Positions 34,600 to 44,056 are shown, counted from the first letter of the stretch. The stretch: 64,000 nucleotides of DNA from Pseudomonas sp. FEN (GCF_904067045.1 NZ_CAJFDC010000025.1:1-64000), one strand, 5' to 3'. Translations and numbers: made by a program. The notes: generated by a model not told the origin, from the sequence alone.

Positions 34600-35601
34600 T
34601 CACTGTCCGGCAATCTGCGCCTTGGTATAAAACCCGTCCTTTTCCAGCAGGTCTATGTTGTCCTTGGTCAACGGGATCGGGGTGAGCAGGATGGTGTCGA
34701 CTTTTTTGCTGCCATTGTCGTATTGCGAGCTGTAAGTGGGCTTCTCGTTACGCGCCAGTTGCACCGAGAGCTTGGCGGCTTCGGAGGCGATCAGTTTCAG
34801 CGGCTTGTAGACGGTCATCGTCTGGGTGCCATCGATCACCCGCTTGACCGCCGCCAGGTCGGCGTCCTGACCCGAGATCGGCACCTTTCCGGCCATTTGC
34901 TGCGCGGCCAGCGCCTGGATGGCACCCCCGGCGGTGGCATCATTGGAGGCGACGATGCCATCGATCTTGTTGTTGTTCCGGGTCAGGGCATTTTCAACAA
35001 TGCTCAGGGCTTCGGTGGGGTTCCATTCCTTCACCCACTGCTGGCCGACAATCTTGATATCACCCTTGTCGATGGCCGGTTGCAGCACTTTCATCTGCCC
35101 TTCGCGCAGGACCTTGGCGTTGTTGTCCGTGGGGGCGCCACCAAGCAGGAAGTAATTGCCCTTGGGCGCCGCGTGCAGCACACCCTTGGCCTGCATCTCG
35201 CCAACCTTTTCGTTATCGAAGGAAATATAGGCGTCTATATCGGCGTTCAGGATCAGCCGGTCATAGGACACCACCTTGATCCCGGCCTTCTTGGCTTCGG
35301 CGACGGCGTTGGTCAGCACGGTGGCGTTGAACGGCACGATGACGATCACATCGACGCCGCGGGAAATGAGGTTTTCGATCTGCGAAATCTGCTTCTGCTC
35401 GTTGGCATCGGCCGACTGCACGAAGACTTTGGCGTCCATTTTCTCCGCCGCCGCGACGAAGTAATCACGGTCTCGTGACCAGCGCTCCAGACGCAGGTCA
35501 TCGATGGAGAAACCGATCTTCGGGTGGGCGGCGTCGGCCATGACCGGCAGCGAGAGCAGGGCGAGGGCGCTGGCGAGCAGCGTGCGTTTGAGTGTGTTCA
35601 T
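34600..35601 (-). CDS. xylF: Periplasmic D-xylose-binding protein XylF
   Basis: A 333-residue periplasmic binding protein. Signal peptide about 1-24 (LLASALALLSLPVMADA), then the mature start HPKIGFSIDDLRLERWSRDR, a hallmark of XylF. The sugar-site segments FVQSADANEQKQISQIENLI and VASNDATAGGAIQALAAQ are present. The ATG at 35601 has AAAGGA about 9 bp upstream; the frame extends further upstream without a leader-like sequence. It is 141 bp after xylA and 128 bp before xylG. Confidence 0.95.
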   Translation of the reverse strand: MNTLKRTLLASALALLSLPVMADAAHPKIGFSIDDLRLERWSRDRDYFVAAAEKMDAKVFVQSADANEQKQISQIENLISRGVDVIVIVPFNATVLTNAVAEAKKAGIKVVSYDRLILNADIDAYISFDNEKVGEMQAKGVLHAAPKGNYFLLGGAPTDNNAKVLREGQMKVLQPAIDKGDIKIVGQQWVKEWNPTEALSIVENALTRNNNKIDGIVASNDATAGGAIQALAAQQMAGKVPISGQDADLAAVKRVIDGTQTMTVYKPLKLIASEAAKLSVQLARNEKPTYSSQYDNGSKKVDTILLTPIPLTKDNIDLLEKDGFYTKAQIAGQ

Positions 35602-35742
35602 GGTGGTGCGTCCTTTTATTGTTGTTTGAAAGACACTGCCTGGCAATGAATAAGGTGCCGGTAGAACTCTAGAGCGTCGTCGGGCGCCGTGGGCATGGAT
35701 TTGTCGCGAGAATGTCACCGCGACGCCAGGGTTCGCCTGCTG

Positions 35743-37059
35743 TCAGGGGTAGATAAACCGGTTCAGCACACCTTCGAGCATCTCCTGCCGACCGCTGACG
35801 GCCTGTGGATTCAGTTCGTTGGCGAAAGCATGTTCGGCCAGTGCTCCGAGGCTGAACTCACCCGCCAGTACCGCTTGACCGAACGGCTGCCGCCAGCCGG
35901 CGTAGCGTTGATCCTTGAATTGCTGGAGTTGATCGTTCTGCACCATGGCCGCGGCGCGCTCCAGCGCCAGGGCGAGGACGTCCATGGCGGCGACATGGCC
36001 GTGGAACAGATCGACCTCGTCCACGCTCTGGCGTCGGACCTTGGCGTCGAAGTTGAACCCGCCATGCTTGAAACCACCGGCCTTGAGGATTTCGTAGGTG
36101 GCCAGGGTCATCTCCTCGACGCTGTTGGGGAACTGGTCGGTGTCCCAGCCGTTCTGTGGGTCGCCGCGGTTGGCGTCGATGCTGCCGAAGATCCCCAACG
36201 AGACGGCCGTAGCGATCTCGTGATGGAAACTGTGCCCGGCCAGGGTCGCGTGGTTGGCCTCGATGTTGACCTTGATCTCGTTTTCCAGGCCGAACTGCTG
36301 CAGGAAGCCGAAGACCGTGGCGCTGTCATAATCGTATTGATGCTTGGTCGGTTCCTGTGGCTTGGGCTCGATCAGCAGGTCGCCCTTGAAACCGATCTTG
36401 TGCTTGTGCTCGACCACCATGCGCATGAAGCGGCCCAATTGTTCACGTTCGCGTTTCAGATCGGTATTGAGCAGGGTTTCGTAACCTTCACGACCGCCCC
36501 ACAGTACGTAGTTGGCCCCTTTGAGACGCAGGGTGGCGTTCATGGCACTGAACACCTGGGCGGCGGCGCAGGCGAACACCTCCGGATCCGGGTTGCTGGC
36601 GGCGCCGGCGGCAAAGCGCGGGTGGCTGAAGCAGTTGGCGGTGCCCCACAGCAGCTTGATCCCGGTTTGTTCCTGATGGCGTTCCAGGTGGTCGATCATC
36701 TGTGCGAAGTGGTTGCGGTACTCCTTCAGCGAGTTGCCTTCCGGAGCGACATCGGTGTCGTGGAAGCTGTAGTAGTCGATACCCAGCTTGGAGAAGAACT
36801 CGAAGGCCGCCTCGGCCTTGCCGATGGCCAGTTCCATCGGATCCCCGACATGCTGCCACGGGCGCTTGAAGGTGCCGACGCCGAACATATCGGCTCCCGG
36901 CCAGACGAAGGTGTGCCAGTAGCAGACGGCCATGCGCAGGTGCTCGCGCATGGGTTTGCCGAGGACCAGCTTGTCGGCGTCGTAGTGGCGGAAGGCTAGC
37001 GGCGAGTCGCTGGTGGGGCCTTCGTAGCGAATCTTGTCGACATCGGGGAAGAACGGCAT
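35743..37059 (-). CDS. xylA: Xylose isomerase XylA
   Basis: A 438-residue class II xylose isomerase converting D-xylose to D-xylulose. Catalytic H100 and D103 lie in YSFHDTDVAPEG. Metal ligands occur in LLIEPKPQEPTKHQYDYD, NIEANHATLAGHSFHHE and GSIDANRGD. Length matches the E. coli type. Start ATG at 37059 has AAGGA upstream and gives MPFFPDVDKIRYEGP. First gene of xylAFGH and divergent from xylR. No xylulokinase gene (xylB) lies next to it in this window. Confidence 0.96.
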   Translation of the reverse strand: MPFFPDVDKIRYEGPTSDSPLAFRHYDADKLVLGKPMREHLRMAVCYWHTFVWPGADMFGVGTFKRPWQHVGDPMELAIGKAEAAFEFFSKLGIDYYSFHDTDVAPEGNSLKEYRNHFAQMIDHLERHQEQTGIKLLWGTANCFSHPRFAAGAASNPDPEVFACAAAQVFSAMNATLRLKGANYVLWGGREGYETLLNTDLKREREQLGRFMRMVVEHKHKIGFKGDLLIEPKPQEPTKHQYDYDSATVFGFLQQFGLENEIKVNIEANHATLAGHSFHHEIATAVSLGIFGSIDANRGDPQNGWDTDQFPNSVEEMTLATYEILKAGGFKHGGFNFDAKVRRQSVDEVDLFHGHVAAMDVLALALERAAAMVQNDQLQQFKDQRYAGWRQPFGQAVLAGEFSLGALAEHAFANELNPQAVSGRQEMLEGVLNRFIYP

Positions 37060-37124
37060 TTGCAATGTCCTTGTTGTTCTTGGCGGTATCCCGATACTAA
37101 CAACGGCCCGGTGGCTGCTGATTA

Positions 37125-37155
37125 TGAAAATCACCAACGCGCAGTTCGATTTTGA
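37125..37155. promoter_or_regulatory. Candidate XylR site in the xylA/xylR gap
   Basis: An imperfect inverted repeat, TGAAAATC (37125-37132) and GATTTTGA (37148-37155), with a 15-bp spacer, lies in the 154-bp divergent region, 66-96 bp upstream of xylA and 59-89 bp upstream of xylR. The position suits an activator site, but the pattern was not matched to a proven XylR consensus. Confidence 0.35.
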
Positions 37156-37213
37156 GTATTGAGATTCGTCATTCGCACGCCTAGTCTGTATCGATCGGCC
37201 CAGGGTAAAAACA

Positions 37214-38401
37214 ATGAAAACCGTCCCGCCCGTTCACCGTATTGCACTGTTGTTCAATGGCAGCAAGATCTACGATCGTGGCATCATCAGCGGTATCGGC
37301 AACTACTTGAGCAGCACGCGCGCGTCCTGGGACTTGTTCCTTGAAGAGGATTTCCTCTGCCGCTTGAAAGGGATTGAGCGCTGGCAGGGCGATGGGATCA
37401 TTGCTGACTTCGACGACCCGCTGATTGGTGAGGCGCTGGCCGGGATCAAGTTGCCAGTAGTGGCGGTGGGCGGGTCTTATCAGGACGGGAGCGCCTATCC
37501 GAAGGGTATTCCCTATGTCGCTACTGACAATTACGCATTGATGAAGCTGGCCTACGAGCATTTGATCACGGCCGGATTGACGCGCTTTGCCTGTTTCAGC
37601 CTGCCTGAAGCACAAGCCAATCGCTGGGCGCAGGAGCGGGAGAAAGCCTTTTGCCGGTTGCTGCGGCGCGATGGCTTGCACGCCGAGGTCTATCGCGGCA
37701 TGGGCACCAGCGCGCCGCTTTGGGACAGTGCCGTCGAACAGCAGATCGCCTGGCTGCAAAGCCTGCCCAAGCCCATCGGCATCATCGCCGTCAGTGACGC
37801 CCGCGCCCGACAACTGTTGCAGGCCTGCCTGACCGCCGGGATCGCCGTGCCGGAGCAGGTGGCGTTGATCGGCATTGACAACGATCCACTGACCCGGACC
37901 TTGACCAGGGTGCCGCTGAGTTCAGTGATTCAAGGCACCGAAAGCATGGGGCGGACCGCCGCGCGCCTGCTCCATCAGATGCTGCACGGCATGCCATCCA
38001 CGGGCACGCAGATTCTGGTAGCGCCTGAAGCGATCAATGTGCAGGCCTCGAGCCTGCATCAACCGTTGGGCAATCCCTACGTCATGCAGGCGCTACTGTT
38101 CATCCGCCAATACGCCTGCCAGGGTATCAAGACCGCGCAGGTGGCGGGCTATGTGGGGGTATCGCGTTCATCGCTGGAGTCGCACTTTCGCAAGGAGCGG
38201 GGTTGTAGCGTGCACGACGAGATCCTGCGTTTCAAACTCGCGGCGGCGGCCAACGGACTGGAAAATACCGATTCGGCGATTGCCGACATTGCCCAAAACT
38301 GCGGCTTCAAATCGGCGCAATACCTGCACACGGTGTTCCGGCGTGAGTTTGGCTGCACGCCGCGCGAATATCAGCAGGGCGCCAATGCCGCGATTCATTG
38401 A
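37214..38401 (+). CDS. xylR: Xylose operon regulator XylR (AraC family)
   Basis: A 395-residue xylose-responsive activator. The N-terminal 270 residues form a LacI/periplasmic-binding-type sugar domain (HRIALLFNGSKIYDRGIISG, GIIADFDDPLIGEAL, ALIGIDNDPLTRTLTRVPLS), and the last 110 residues are two AraC helix-turn-helix units (AGYVGVSRSSLESHFRKERG, ADIAQNCGFKSAQYLHTVFR). This architecture is specific to XylR. Divergent from xylA, which it should activate together with xylFGH. Confidence 0.95.
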   Translation: MKTVPPVHRIALLFNGSKIYDRGIISGIGNYLSSTRASWDLFLEEDFLCRLKGIERWQGDGIIADFDDPLIGEALAGIKLPVVAVGGSYQDGSAYPKGIPYVATDNYALMKLAYEHLITAGLTRFACFSLPEAQANRWAQEREKAFCRLLRRDGLHAEVYRGMGTSAPLWDSAVEQQIAWLQSLPKPIGIIAVSDARARQLLQACLTAGIAVPEQVALIGIDNDPLTRTLTRVPLSSVIQGTESMGRTAARLLHQMLHGMPSTGTQILVAPEAINVQASSLHQPLGNPYVMQALLFIRQYACQGIKTAQVAGYVGVSRSSLESHFRKERGCSVHDEILRFKLAAAANGLENTDSAIADIAQNCGFKSAQYLHTVFRREFGCTPREYQQGANAAIH

Positions 38402-38473
38402 GCGCATGCCGGCGCCACTTGAATTGGCGTTACTCTGTGTTTCTTCGACTGACCCCATCGCACCGAGCCTTTG

Positions 38474-39382
38474 ATGCTGCACAAAAGTCTGATACGTCGT
38501 CTGGATCTGATCACTCTGCAATTGTTCGTGGCCGTCCACGAGGAGGGCACGCTGACCCGCGCCGCCGCCCGTGAGATGATTGCGGTGTCGGCGGCGAGCA
38601 AGCGCTTGATGGAGCTGGAGCAGGCGCTGGGTATCAGCCTGTTTGTGCGTAAGGCCAACGGCATGACCCTGACCGCTGCGGGCGAAACCTTGCTGCACCA
38701 TGCCCGGCAAATGCTGTTCAACGTCGAGAAAATGGGCCTTGAGCTGGGCGAACACAGTCATGGGGTAAGAGGGTACGTGCGGATGCTCGCCAATCTGTCG
38801 GCGATCATTCAGTTTCTGCCCGAAGACCTGCGGGACTTTTCCGCGCGCCATCCGCAGGTCAAGACCGACCTCGAAGAGCGTCCCAGCAGCGGGGTGATCC
38901 AGGGCGTACTCGATGGTGTCGCAGACCTCGGGATCTGCTCCGGCGACAGTGACGTCAAAGGCCTGCACAGTGTTTTTTACCGACAGGACAAACTGGTGGT
39001 ACTGATGCCTGCCGATCATCCGCTGGCGAGCCGTTCGACCCTGGCTTTTGTCGATACGCTGGACTGTGATTATGTTGGTCTGCATGCCGCCAGTTCCATC
39101 AACATGCGCACTCATGCCGCCGCTCGCCAGGCTGACAAGGTACTGCGACTACGCATTCATGTGCCGGGCTTTGATGCCATGTGCCGAATGGTCCAGGCCA
39201 ACATGGGCATCGGCATCCTGCCGCACAGGGCCTATGAGCTGTTTGGCTGGGCGTTGGGGTTGCGCGCCGTCCCGCTGGCGGATGACTGGTCGGATCGTGC
39301 GTTGATTCTGGTGATGCGTGAAGAAGCGGCGCTGTCGCCGGTGAGCCGGTTGTTGTTCGAGCAGTTGCGCGGGACGGCCTGA
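38474..39382 (+). CDS. LysR-family regulator of the CoA-transferase/lyase operon
   Basis: A 302-residue LysR regulator with the helix-turn-helix at about 8-65 (LITLQLFVAVHEEGTLTRAA, AREMIAVSAASKRLMELEQA) and an effector domain with LANLSAIIQFLPEDLRDFSA. ATG at 38474 follows an in-frame TTG at 38471; the ATG is preferred. It lies 123 bp upstream of, and on the same strand as, the CoA-transferase gene and probably controls it. Inducer unknown. Confidence 0.9.
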   Translation: MLHKSLIRRLDLITLQLFVAVHEEGTLTRAAAREMIAVSAASKRLMELEQALGISLFVRKANGMTLTAAGETLLHHARQMLFNVEKMGLELGEHSHGVRGYVRMLANLSAIIQFLPEDLRDFSARHPQVKTDLEERPSSGVIQGVLDGVADLGICSGDSDVKGLHSVFYRQDKLVVLMPADHPLASRSTLAFVDTLDCDYVGLHAASSINMRTHAAARQADKVLRLRIHVPGFDAMCRMVQANMGIGILPHRAYELFGWALGLRAVPLADDWSDRALILVMREEAALSPVSRLLFEQLRGTA

Positions 39383-39505
39383 CTGGGGAGCGTCTGCGCC
39401 GAGCGTTCGCGTTTTGCGAACGGCCGTTGCCAATTGAAGGTTGGATTCCTTGCCCCTCTGTCCTCTAGCCTTGGCCCATATTCCAAGAACAAGAGGCACC
39501 CCGCG

Positions 39506-40699
39506 ATGACTTCTCCCCTAAGTGCGGTCAAGGTGATCGAGATCGGCACCTTGATTGCCGCGCCGTTCGCCGCTCGCATACTCGCCGAATTCGGCGCCGA
39601 AGTGATCAAGATCGAGGCCATGGGGCAGGGCGATCCCCTGCGCAAGTGGCGCAAGCTGCACCAAGGCACTTCGCTATGGTGGTACCTGCAATCGCGAAAC
39701 AAGAAATCCTTGGCGCTGAACCTGAAATCCGCCGAAGGCATCGAGCTGGTCAAGCACCTGGCGAGCAGCGCTGACGTGTTGATCGAAAACCTGCGCCCTG
39801 GAGCCCTGGAAAAACTTGGCCTGGGCTGGGACGTGCTGCACGCCCTCAACCCTGATCTGACCCTGGTGCGTATTTCCGGCTATGGCCAGACTGGCCCGTA
39901 CCGCGATCGTCCGGGTTTCGGCGCCATCGGCGAGGCAATGGGCGGGATTCGCTATACCACCGGCAACCCCGGTTCACCACCCGCGCGGGTCGGCGTCAGC
40001 CTCGGCGACTCCCTGGCGTCGTTGCACGCGGTGATCGGTGCGTTGATGTCGTTGCTGCGGGTCAAGACCGGCCAGGGTGGCGGGCAGGTGGTGGATGTGT
40101 CACTGGCCGAAAGCGTGTTCAACGTCATGGAAAGCCTGGTGCCGGAATACGACATGCAGGGCCATATCCGCGAGCGTAGTGGCGGTGCTCTACCCGGCAT
40201 TGCGCCGTCCAATACCTATCTGACGGCTGATGGGGCCTATGTGGTGATCGCTGGCAACAGTGATCCGATCTACAAGCGCTTGATGACTGTGATCGGTCGT
40301 AGTGATCTGGCCGACGCCCCGGCGTTCGCCCACAACGACGGTCGTGCCCTGCAAAGCAATGTGCTCGATGCGGCGATTACTCATTGGACCAGCAGCTTGC
40401 CGATCAACGCTGTATTGTCGGCCCTCGAAGCCGCCGAAGTCCCGGCTGGACGCATCTATTCAGTGGCCGACATCGTCGCCGATCCGCACTACCAGGCGCG
40501 GGACATGCTGCTCGACGCCGAGCTGCCCGGCGGCGCCACGGTGAAGATGCCGGGCATCGTCCCCAAACTTTCCGAAACCCCGGGTGGCGTCAACTGGTCC
40601 GGACCGCAATTGGGTCAGCACACCGACGGCATCCTCGCCGAGCTTGGCCTGACCGGTTCAGACATCGAACGGCTGAAAGCCGATGGGGTGGTGCAATGA
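39506..40699 (+). CDS. Class III (CaiB/BaiF) CoA-transferase
   Basis: A 397-residue CoA-transferase that moves CoA from an acyl-CoA donor (often succinyl-CoA) to a carboxylic acid. It opens LSAVKVIEIGTLIAAPFAAR and has the catalytic Asp at D168 (GVSLGDSLAS), equivalent to Asp169 of formyl-CoA transferase, and the RISGYGQTGPYRDRPGF motif. ATG at 39506 was chosen over one 24 codons upstream, which begins in a stretch without family similarity. It overlaps the next gene (an HMG-CoA lyase-type enzyme) by 4 bp, so the acid it activates is probably a 3-hydroxy-3-methyl dicarboxylate such as 3-hydroxy-3-methylglutarate or citramalate. Confidence 0.9.
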   Translation: MTSPLSAVKVIEIGTLIAAPFAARILAEFGAEVIKIEAMGQGDPLRKWRKLHQGTSLWWYLQSRNKKSLALNLKSAEGIELVKHLASSADVLIENLRPGALEKLGLGWDVLHALNPDLTLVRISGYGQTGPYRDRPGFGAIGEAMGGIRYTTGNPGSPPARVGVSLGDSLASLHAVIGALMSLLRVKTGQGGGQVVDVSLAESVFNVMESLVPEYDMQGHIRERSGGALPGIAPSNTYLTADGAYVVIAGNSDPIYKRLMTVIGRSDLADAPAFAHNDGRALQSNVLDAAITHWTSSLPINAVLSALEAAEVPAGRIYSVADIVADPHYQARDMLLDAELPGGATVKMPGIVPKLSETPGGVNWSGPQLGQHTDGILAELGLTGSDIERLKADGVVQ

Positions 40700-41637
40700 T
40701 CACTGACTATTCCCAGAACCTGATCGTCCAGGAGGTTTCGCCTCGCGACGGCTTGCAAATCGAGCCGACCTGGGTTGAAACCGTCGACAAGATTGCGCTG
40801 ATCAATCAGCTGTCGGTGGCCGGGTTCAGTCGCATCGAAGCCGGTTCGTTCGTGTCGCCCAAAGCCATTCCCGCCTTGCGCGATGGCGAGCAGGTATTCA
40901 AGGGCATTGCCCGGCAGCCCGGGGTCATTTATGTCGCGTTGGTCCCCAACCTGAAAGGTGCGCAACGGGCATTGGAATCTGGCGCCGATGAATTGAACCT
41001 GGTGCTGTCCGCCAGCCAGACCCACAACCTGGCGAACATGCGCATGCGTTGCGAGGCATCCCTGACGGCGTTCGGCGAGGTCGTCGAGTTCGTTCGCGGT
41101 GCGCAAGTACGCCTCAACGGCAGCATTGCCACCACGTTTGGTTGCCCGTTTGAGGGCAGGATCGATGAGGATCGGGTACTGCAAATCGTCGAGGCCTATC
41201 AGGAGCTCGGCATTCAGGGCATCACCCTGGCCGACACTACCGGCATGGCCAATCCACGGCAGGTAGAGCGGTTGGTGCGCCGGGTAGTGCAGCGGGTTTC
41301 GCCTGCGGACTTGACCCTGCATTTCCATAACACCCGTGGCCTCGGCCTGTGCAATGTGCTGGCCGCCTACGAGGCCGGTGCCCGGCGGTTCGACGCGGCG
41401 TTGGGCGGGCTCGGCGGCTGCCCCTTCGCACCGGGGGCCTCGGGAAATATCTGTACGGAAGATTTGGTCAACCTCTGCGATGAAATGGGGATTGCGACCG
41501 GTATCGATCTGCCTCATCTGTTGGCCATGTCGCGAAAATTGCCGGCGTTACTCGGCCATGAATTACCCGGGCAAGTGGCCAAGGCTGGCCGCAACTGCGA
41601 TTTGCACCCGACGCCGGGCCACGTAGCCGCGCTGTAA
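40696..41637 (+). CDS. HMG-CoA lyase-family enzyme
   Basis: A 313-residue TIM-barrel lyase of the DRE-type family that cleaves 3-hydroxy-3-methylacyl-CoA into acetyl-CoA (or acetoacetate) and a second product. Catalytic/metal residues are present: R17 and D18 in VSPRDGLQIEP, the HFHNTRG metal motif, and the Cys of GGLGGCPFAPGASGN. Start ATG at 40696 overlaps the CoA-transferase stop by 4 bp; the frame is open further upstream inside that gene. With the CoA-transferase and the MFS carrier it forms a short catabolic route. True HMG-CoA versus citramalyl-CoA substrate cannot be resolved here. Confidence 0.9.
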   Translation: MITDYSQNLIVQEVSPRDGLQIEPTWVETVDKIALINQLSVAGFSRIEAGSFVSPKAIPALRDGEQVFKGIARQPGVIYVALVPNLKGAQRALESGADELNLVLSASQTHNLANMRMRCEASLTAFGEVVEFVRGAQVRLNGSIATTFGCPFEGRIDEDRVLQIVEAYQELGIQGITLADTTGMANPRQVERLVRRVVQRVSPADLTLHFHNTRGLGLCNVLAAYEAGARRFDAALGGLGGCPFAPGASGNICTEDLVNLCDEMGIATGIDLPHLLAMSRKLPALLGHELPGQVAKAGRNCDLHPTPGHVAAL

Positions 41638-41697
41638 CCTCGAACCAGACAACAAAAACAATCGGACTCCCACGGGAAGTCTGCCTGGAGAATGACG

Positions 41698-43044
41698 ATG
41701 AGCCTTAATCTTAATGTGGTGGAGGCGAGCGCAAGCTTGTCCGCACCTGTCAACGCCGAGAAAGCCCTGGTCAGCAAAGTCGCCTGGCGCCTGATGCCGC
41801 TGATTATGGTCTGCTATCTGTTCGCGTTTTTCGACCGCATCAATATCAGTTTCGCCAAGTTCCAGCTGCAGACGGATCTGAGTCTGAGCGACACCGCCTA
41901 TGGCCTGGGTGCCGGGTTGTTCGTGGTCGGCTACGTGTTGTTCGAAGTGCCGAGCAATATGATGCTGTACAAAGTCGGCGCCCGGCGCTGGATCGCCCGG
42001 ATCATGATGTCCTGGGGGCTGGCCACGGCGGCCATGGTTTTCGTCACCAGCGAATGGCAGTTCTATGCACTACGTTTTGTCATCGGGGCCATGGAGGCGG
42101 GGTTCGCCCCCGGCGTGCTGTATTACCTGACACTGTGGTTTCCCCAGCACTACCGTGGGCGTATCACCTCGATGCTGTTTCTCGCGTCGGCGTTTGCCGG
42201 GTTGGTCGGTGCGCCATTCTCTGGATTGGTGTTGGAACATCTCGATGGGGTGCTGCAGATCCGTGGCTGGCACTGGTTGTTCCTGCTCGGGGGCGTGCCG
42301 TGCATCGGTCTGGGCATACTGGTGTTGAAGTTACTCAAGGACCGCATCGAAGACGCTCACTGGCTGACCCCGACCGAGAAGACTCTACTGTCCAGCCGCA
42401 TCGCCCAGCACGAGCCCCACAAAGGCGGCAGTGCACTACTGGCGGCGTTGCGTACTCCGGGGTTTCTGACCCTGGGGCTGATCTATTTCCTGATCCAGGT
42501 GGCGTCCTACGGCTTGAATTTCTGGGCACCGCAACTGATCCGTAGCGCTGGTACCGAGAGTCCGGTGATGATCGGCTTGCTGACCGCCATTCCCTATATC
42601 TGCGGCGCCATCAGCATGGTGGTGATCGGGCGGTTGTCCGATGCCACCGGTGAACGCCGCAAATTTGTCGCGGGCCTGGTTGCGATGGGGGCGCTGGGGT
42701 TCTTCTGCGCCGGGATTTTTGTCAACCACACGACCTTCCTGATTGTCGCCCTGGGCTTGCTCGGTGCCGGGGTCATCGCTTCCATCCCCAGCTTCTGGAC
42801 CCTGCCGCCAAAACTGTTGGCCGGTGCTGGCGCCGGTGCGGCTGGCGGGATCGCGGTGATCAACACCCTCGGCCAGTTCGGTGGAATCGTCAGCCCGGTC
42901 ATGGTCGGGCGGATCAAGGACCTGACCGGCAGCACCACCCCGGCCTTGTACGTCATCGGCGTCGCCGCGCTGATCGCTGTCGCACTGCTGTTGTGGGGGT
43001 TGCCGCAGAAGCTGCGCACGCTGGATAAAAATCAGGTGGAGTGA
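41698..43044 (+). CDS. MFS transporter, anion:cation symporter family
   Basis: A 448-residue inner-membrane carrier with 12 predicted helices. Family motif after helix 1: FDRINISFAKFQLQTDLSLS; then GYVLFEVPSNMMLYKVGARR and TLWFPQHYRGRITSMLFLAS. It is 60 bp after the lyase gene and likely imports the dicarboxylate degraded by the CoA-transferase and lyase. The second ATG (41698) has GGAGA 7 bp upstream and was chosen. Similar to, but clearly distinct from, the MFS gene at 30264. Confidence 0.9.
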   Translation: MSLNLNVVEASASLSAPVNAEKALVSKVAWRLMPLIMVCYLFAFFDRINISFAKFQLQTDLSLSDTAYGLGAGLFVVGYVLFEVPSNMMLYKVGARRWIARIMMSWGLATAAMVFVTSEWQFYALRFVIGAMEAGFAPGVLYYLTLWFPQHYRGRITSMLFLASAFAGLVGAPFSGLVLEHLDGVLQIRGWHWLFLLGGVPCIGLGILVLKLLKDRIEDAHWLTPTEKTLLSSRIAQHEPHKGGSALLAALRTPGFLTLGLIYFLIQVASYGLNFWAPQLIRSAGTESPVMIGLLTAIPYICGAISMVVIGRLSDATGERRKFVAGLVAMGALGFFCAGIFVNHTTFLIVALGLLGAGVIASIPSFWTLPPKLLAGAGAGAAGGIAVINTLGQFGGIVSPVMVGRIKDLTGSTTPALYVIGVAALIAVALLLWGLPQKLRTLDKNQVE

Positions 43045-43144
43045 ATACCCCCCAAAGCGGCATTGAAGAAAAAGCGAATGATGACGCACCTGAACCTTAT
43101 ACTTGGCCCGCCGTTCGGGTAGGCCAAGTCTAGGAGTTGAAACC

Positions 43145-44056
43145 ATGGCAGGTAGCAGTTTTTTCGCGTTGTTCGATGACATCGCAACGTTGTTGGACGA
43201 CATATCGGTGATGAGCAAAGTCGCCGTGAAGAAAACCGCCAGTGTGCTCACGGATGACCTCGCGGTGAACGCCGAGAAGGTGGTTGAACTCAAGGCGGAT
43301 CGTGAGCTGCCGGTTGTGTGGGCCGTGTGCAAAGGCTCCTTGGTGAACAAGGCCATTCTTATCCCATTGGCGCTGGGACTCAATTACCTGGCCCCTGCGC
43401 TGGTACATTGGCTGCTGGTGATTGGAGGGATCTACCTCTGCTATGAAGGCATCGAGTCGCTCATTGAGAAGCTGACAGCCCATGGTCGCCAGGATGACGC
43501 ACGAAAGTTGAAGACATTCACTGAGGTCGAGGCGAAGGTCTACGAGGCGAAGAAGGTGAAAGGCGCCATAGTCACCGACTTTATCCTGAGCGCCGAGATC
43601 GTGGTGATTACGCTCAACGTGGTGGCCGAGGCGCCCTTCGTGCAGCAACTGACGACGCTTGTGCTGATTTCACTGCTGGTTACGTTTGGCGTGTACGGTC
43701 TGGTGGCTGGAATCGTCCGGCTTGATGACCTCGGACTGCGGCTGCGCAAAATGACAAAGCCTGGCCATTTCGCGACGGCGCTTCGCCGGATTGGCGGATG
43801 GCTGATATTGGCAGCGCCCAAGTTGATGAAACTATTGTCGTGGGTAGGAACCATCGCTATGTTTTTTGTCGGCGGAGCGTTTATTGCGGAAGCGATACAC
43901 GATGGTCCTGAATGGATTGTCAAACCAGCGATCAAGCATTGGCTGGAGAGCTATTTTATGCAAGCAGCCGTTGGCATGATCGCGGGGGTGATTGCAGTCG
44001 GAGTTGTCCAGCCTCTTTGCCGGCAAGTAAGAAACAGACGTGCTATCGATCAGTAA
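43145..44056 (+). CDS. DUF808 (YedI-like) inner-membrane protein
   Basis: A 303-residue integral membrane protein. It begins MAGSSFFALFDDIATLLDDI, followed by KVAVKKTASVLTDDLAVNAE, the diagnostic DUF808/YedI opening. About six to seven hydrophobic segments follow (for example ILIPLALGLNYLAPALVHWL, FILSAEIVVITLNVVAEAPF, MLLSWVG-type helices). TAGGAG lies 8 bp before the chosen ATG. Function is unknown for the family. It converges with the FadL gene, and the two coding regions overlap by 7 bp at their 3' ends. Confidence 0.9.
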   Translation: MAGSSFFALFDDIATLLDDISVMSKVAVKKTASVLTDDLAVNAEKVVELKADRELPVVWAVCKGSLVNKAILIPLALGLNYLAPALVHWLLVIGGIYLCYEGIESLIEKLTAHGRQDDARKLKTFTEVEAKVYEAKKVKGAIVTDFILSAEIVVITLNVVAEAPFVQQLTTLVLISLLVTFGVYGLVAGIVRLDDLGLRLRKMTKPGHFATALRRIGGWLILAAPKLMKLLSWVGTIAMFFVGGAFIAEAIHDGPEWIVKPAIKHWLESYFMQAAVGMIAGVIAVGVVQPLCRQVRNRRAIDQ

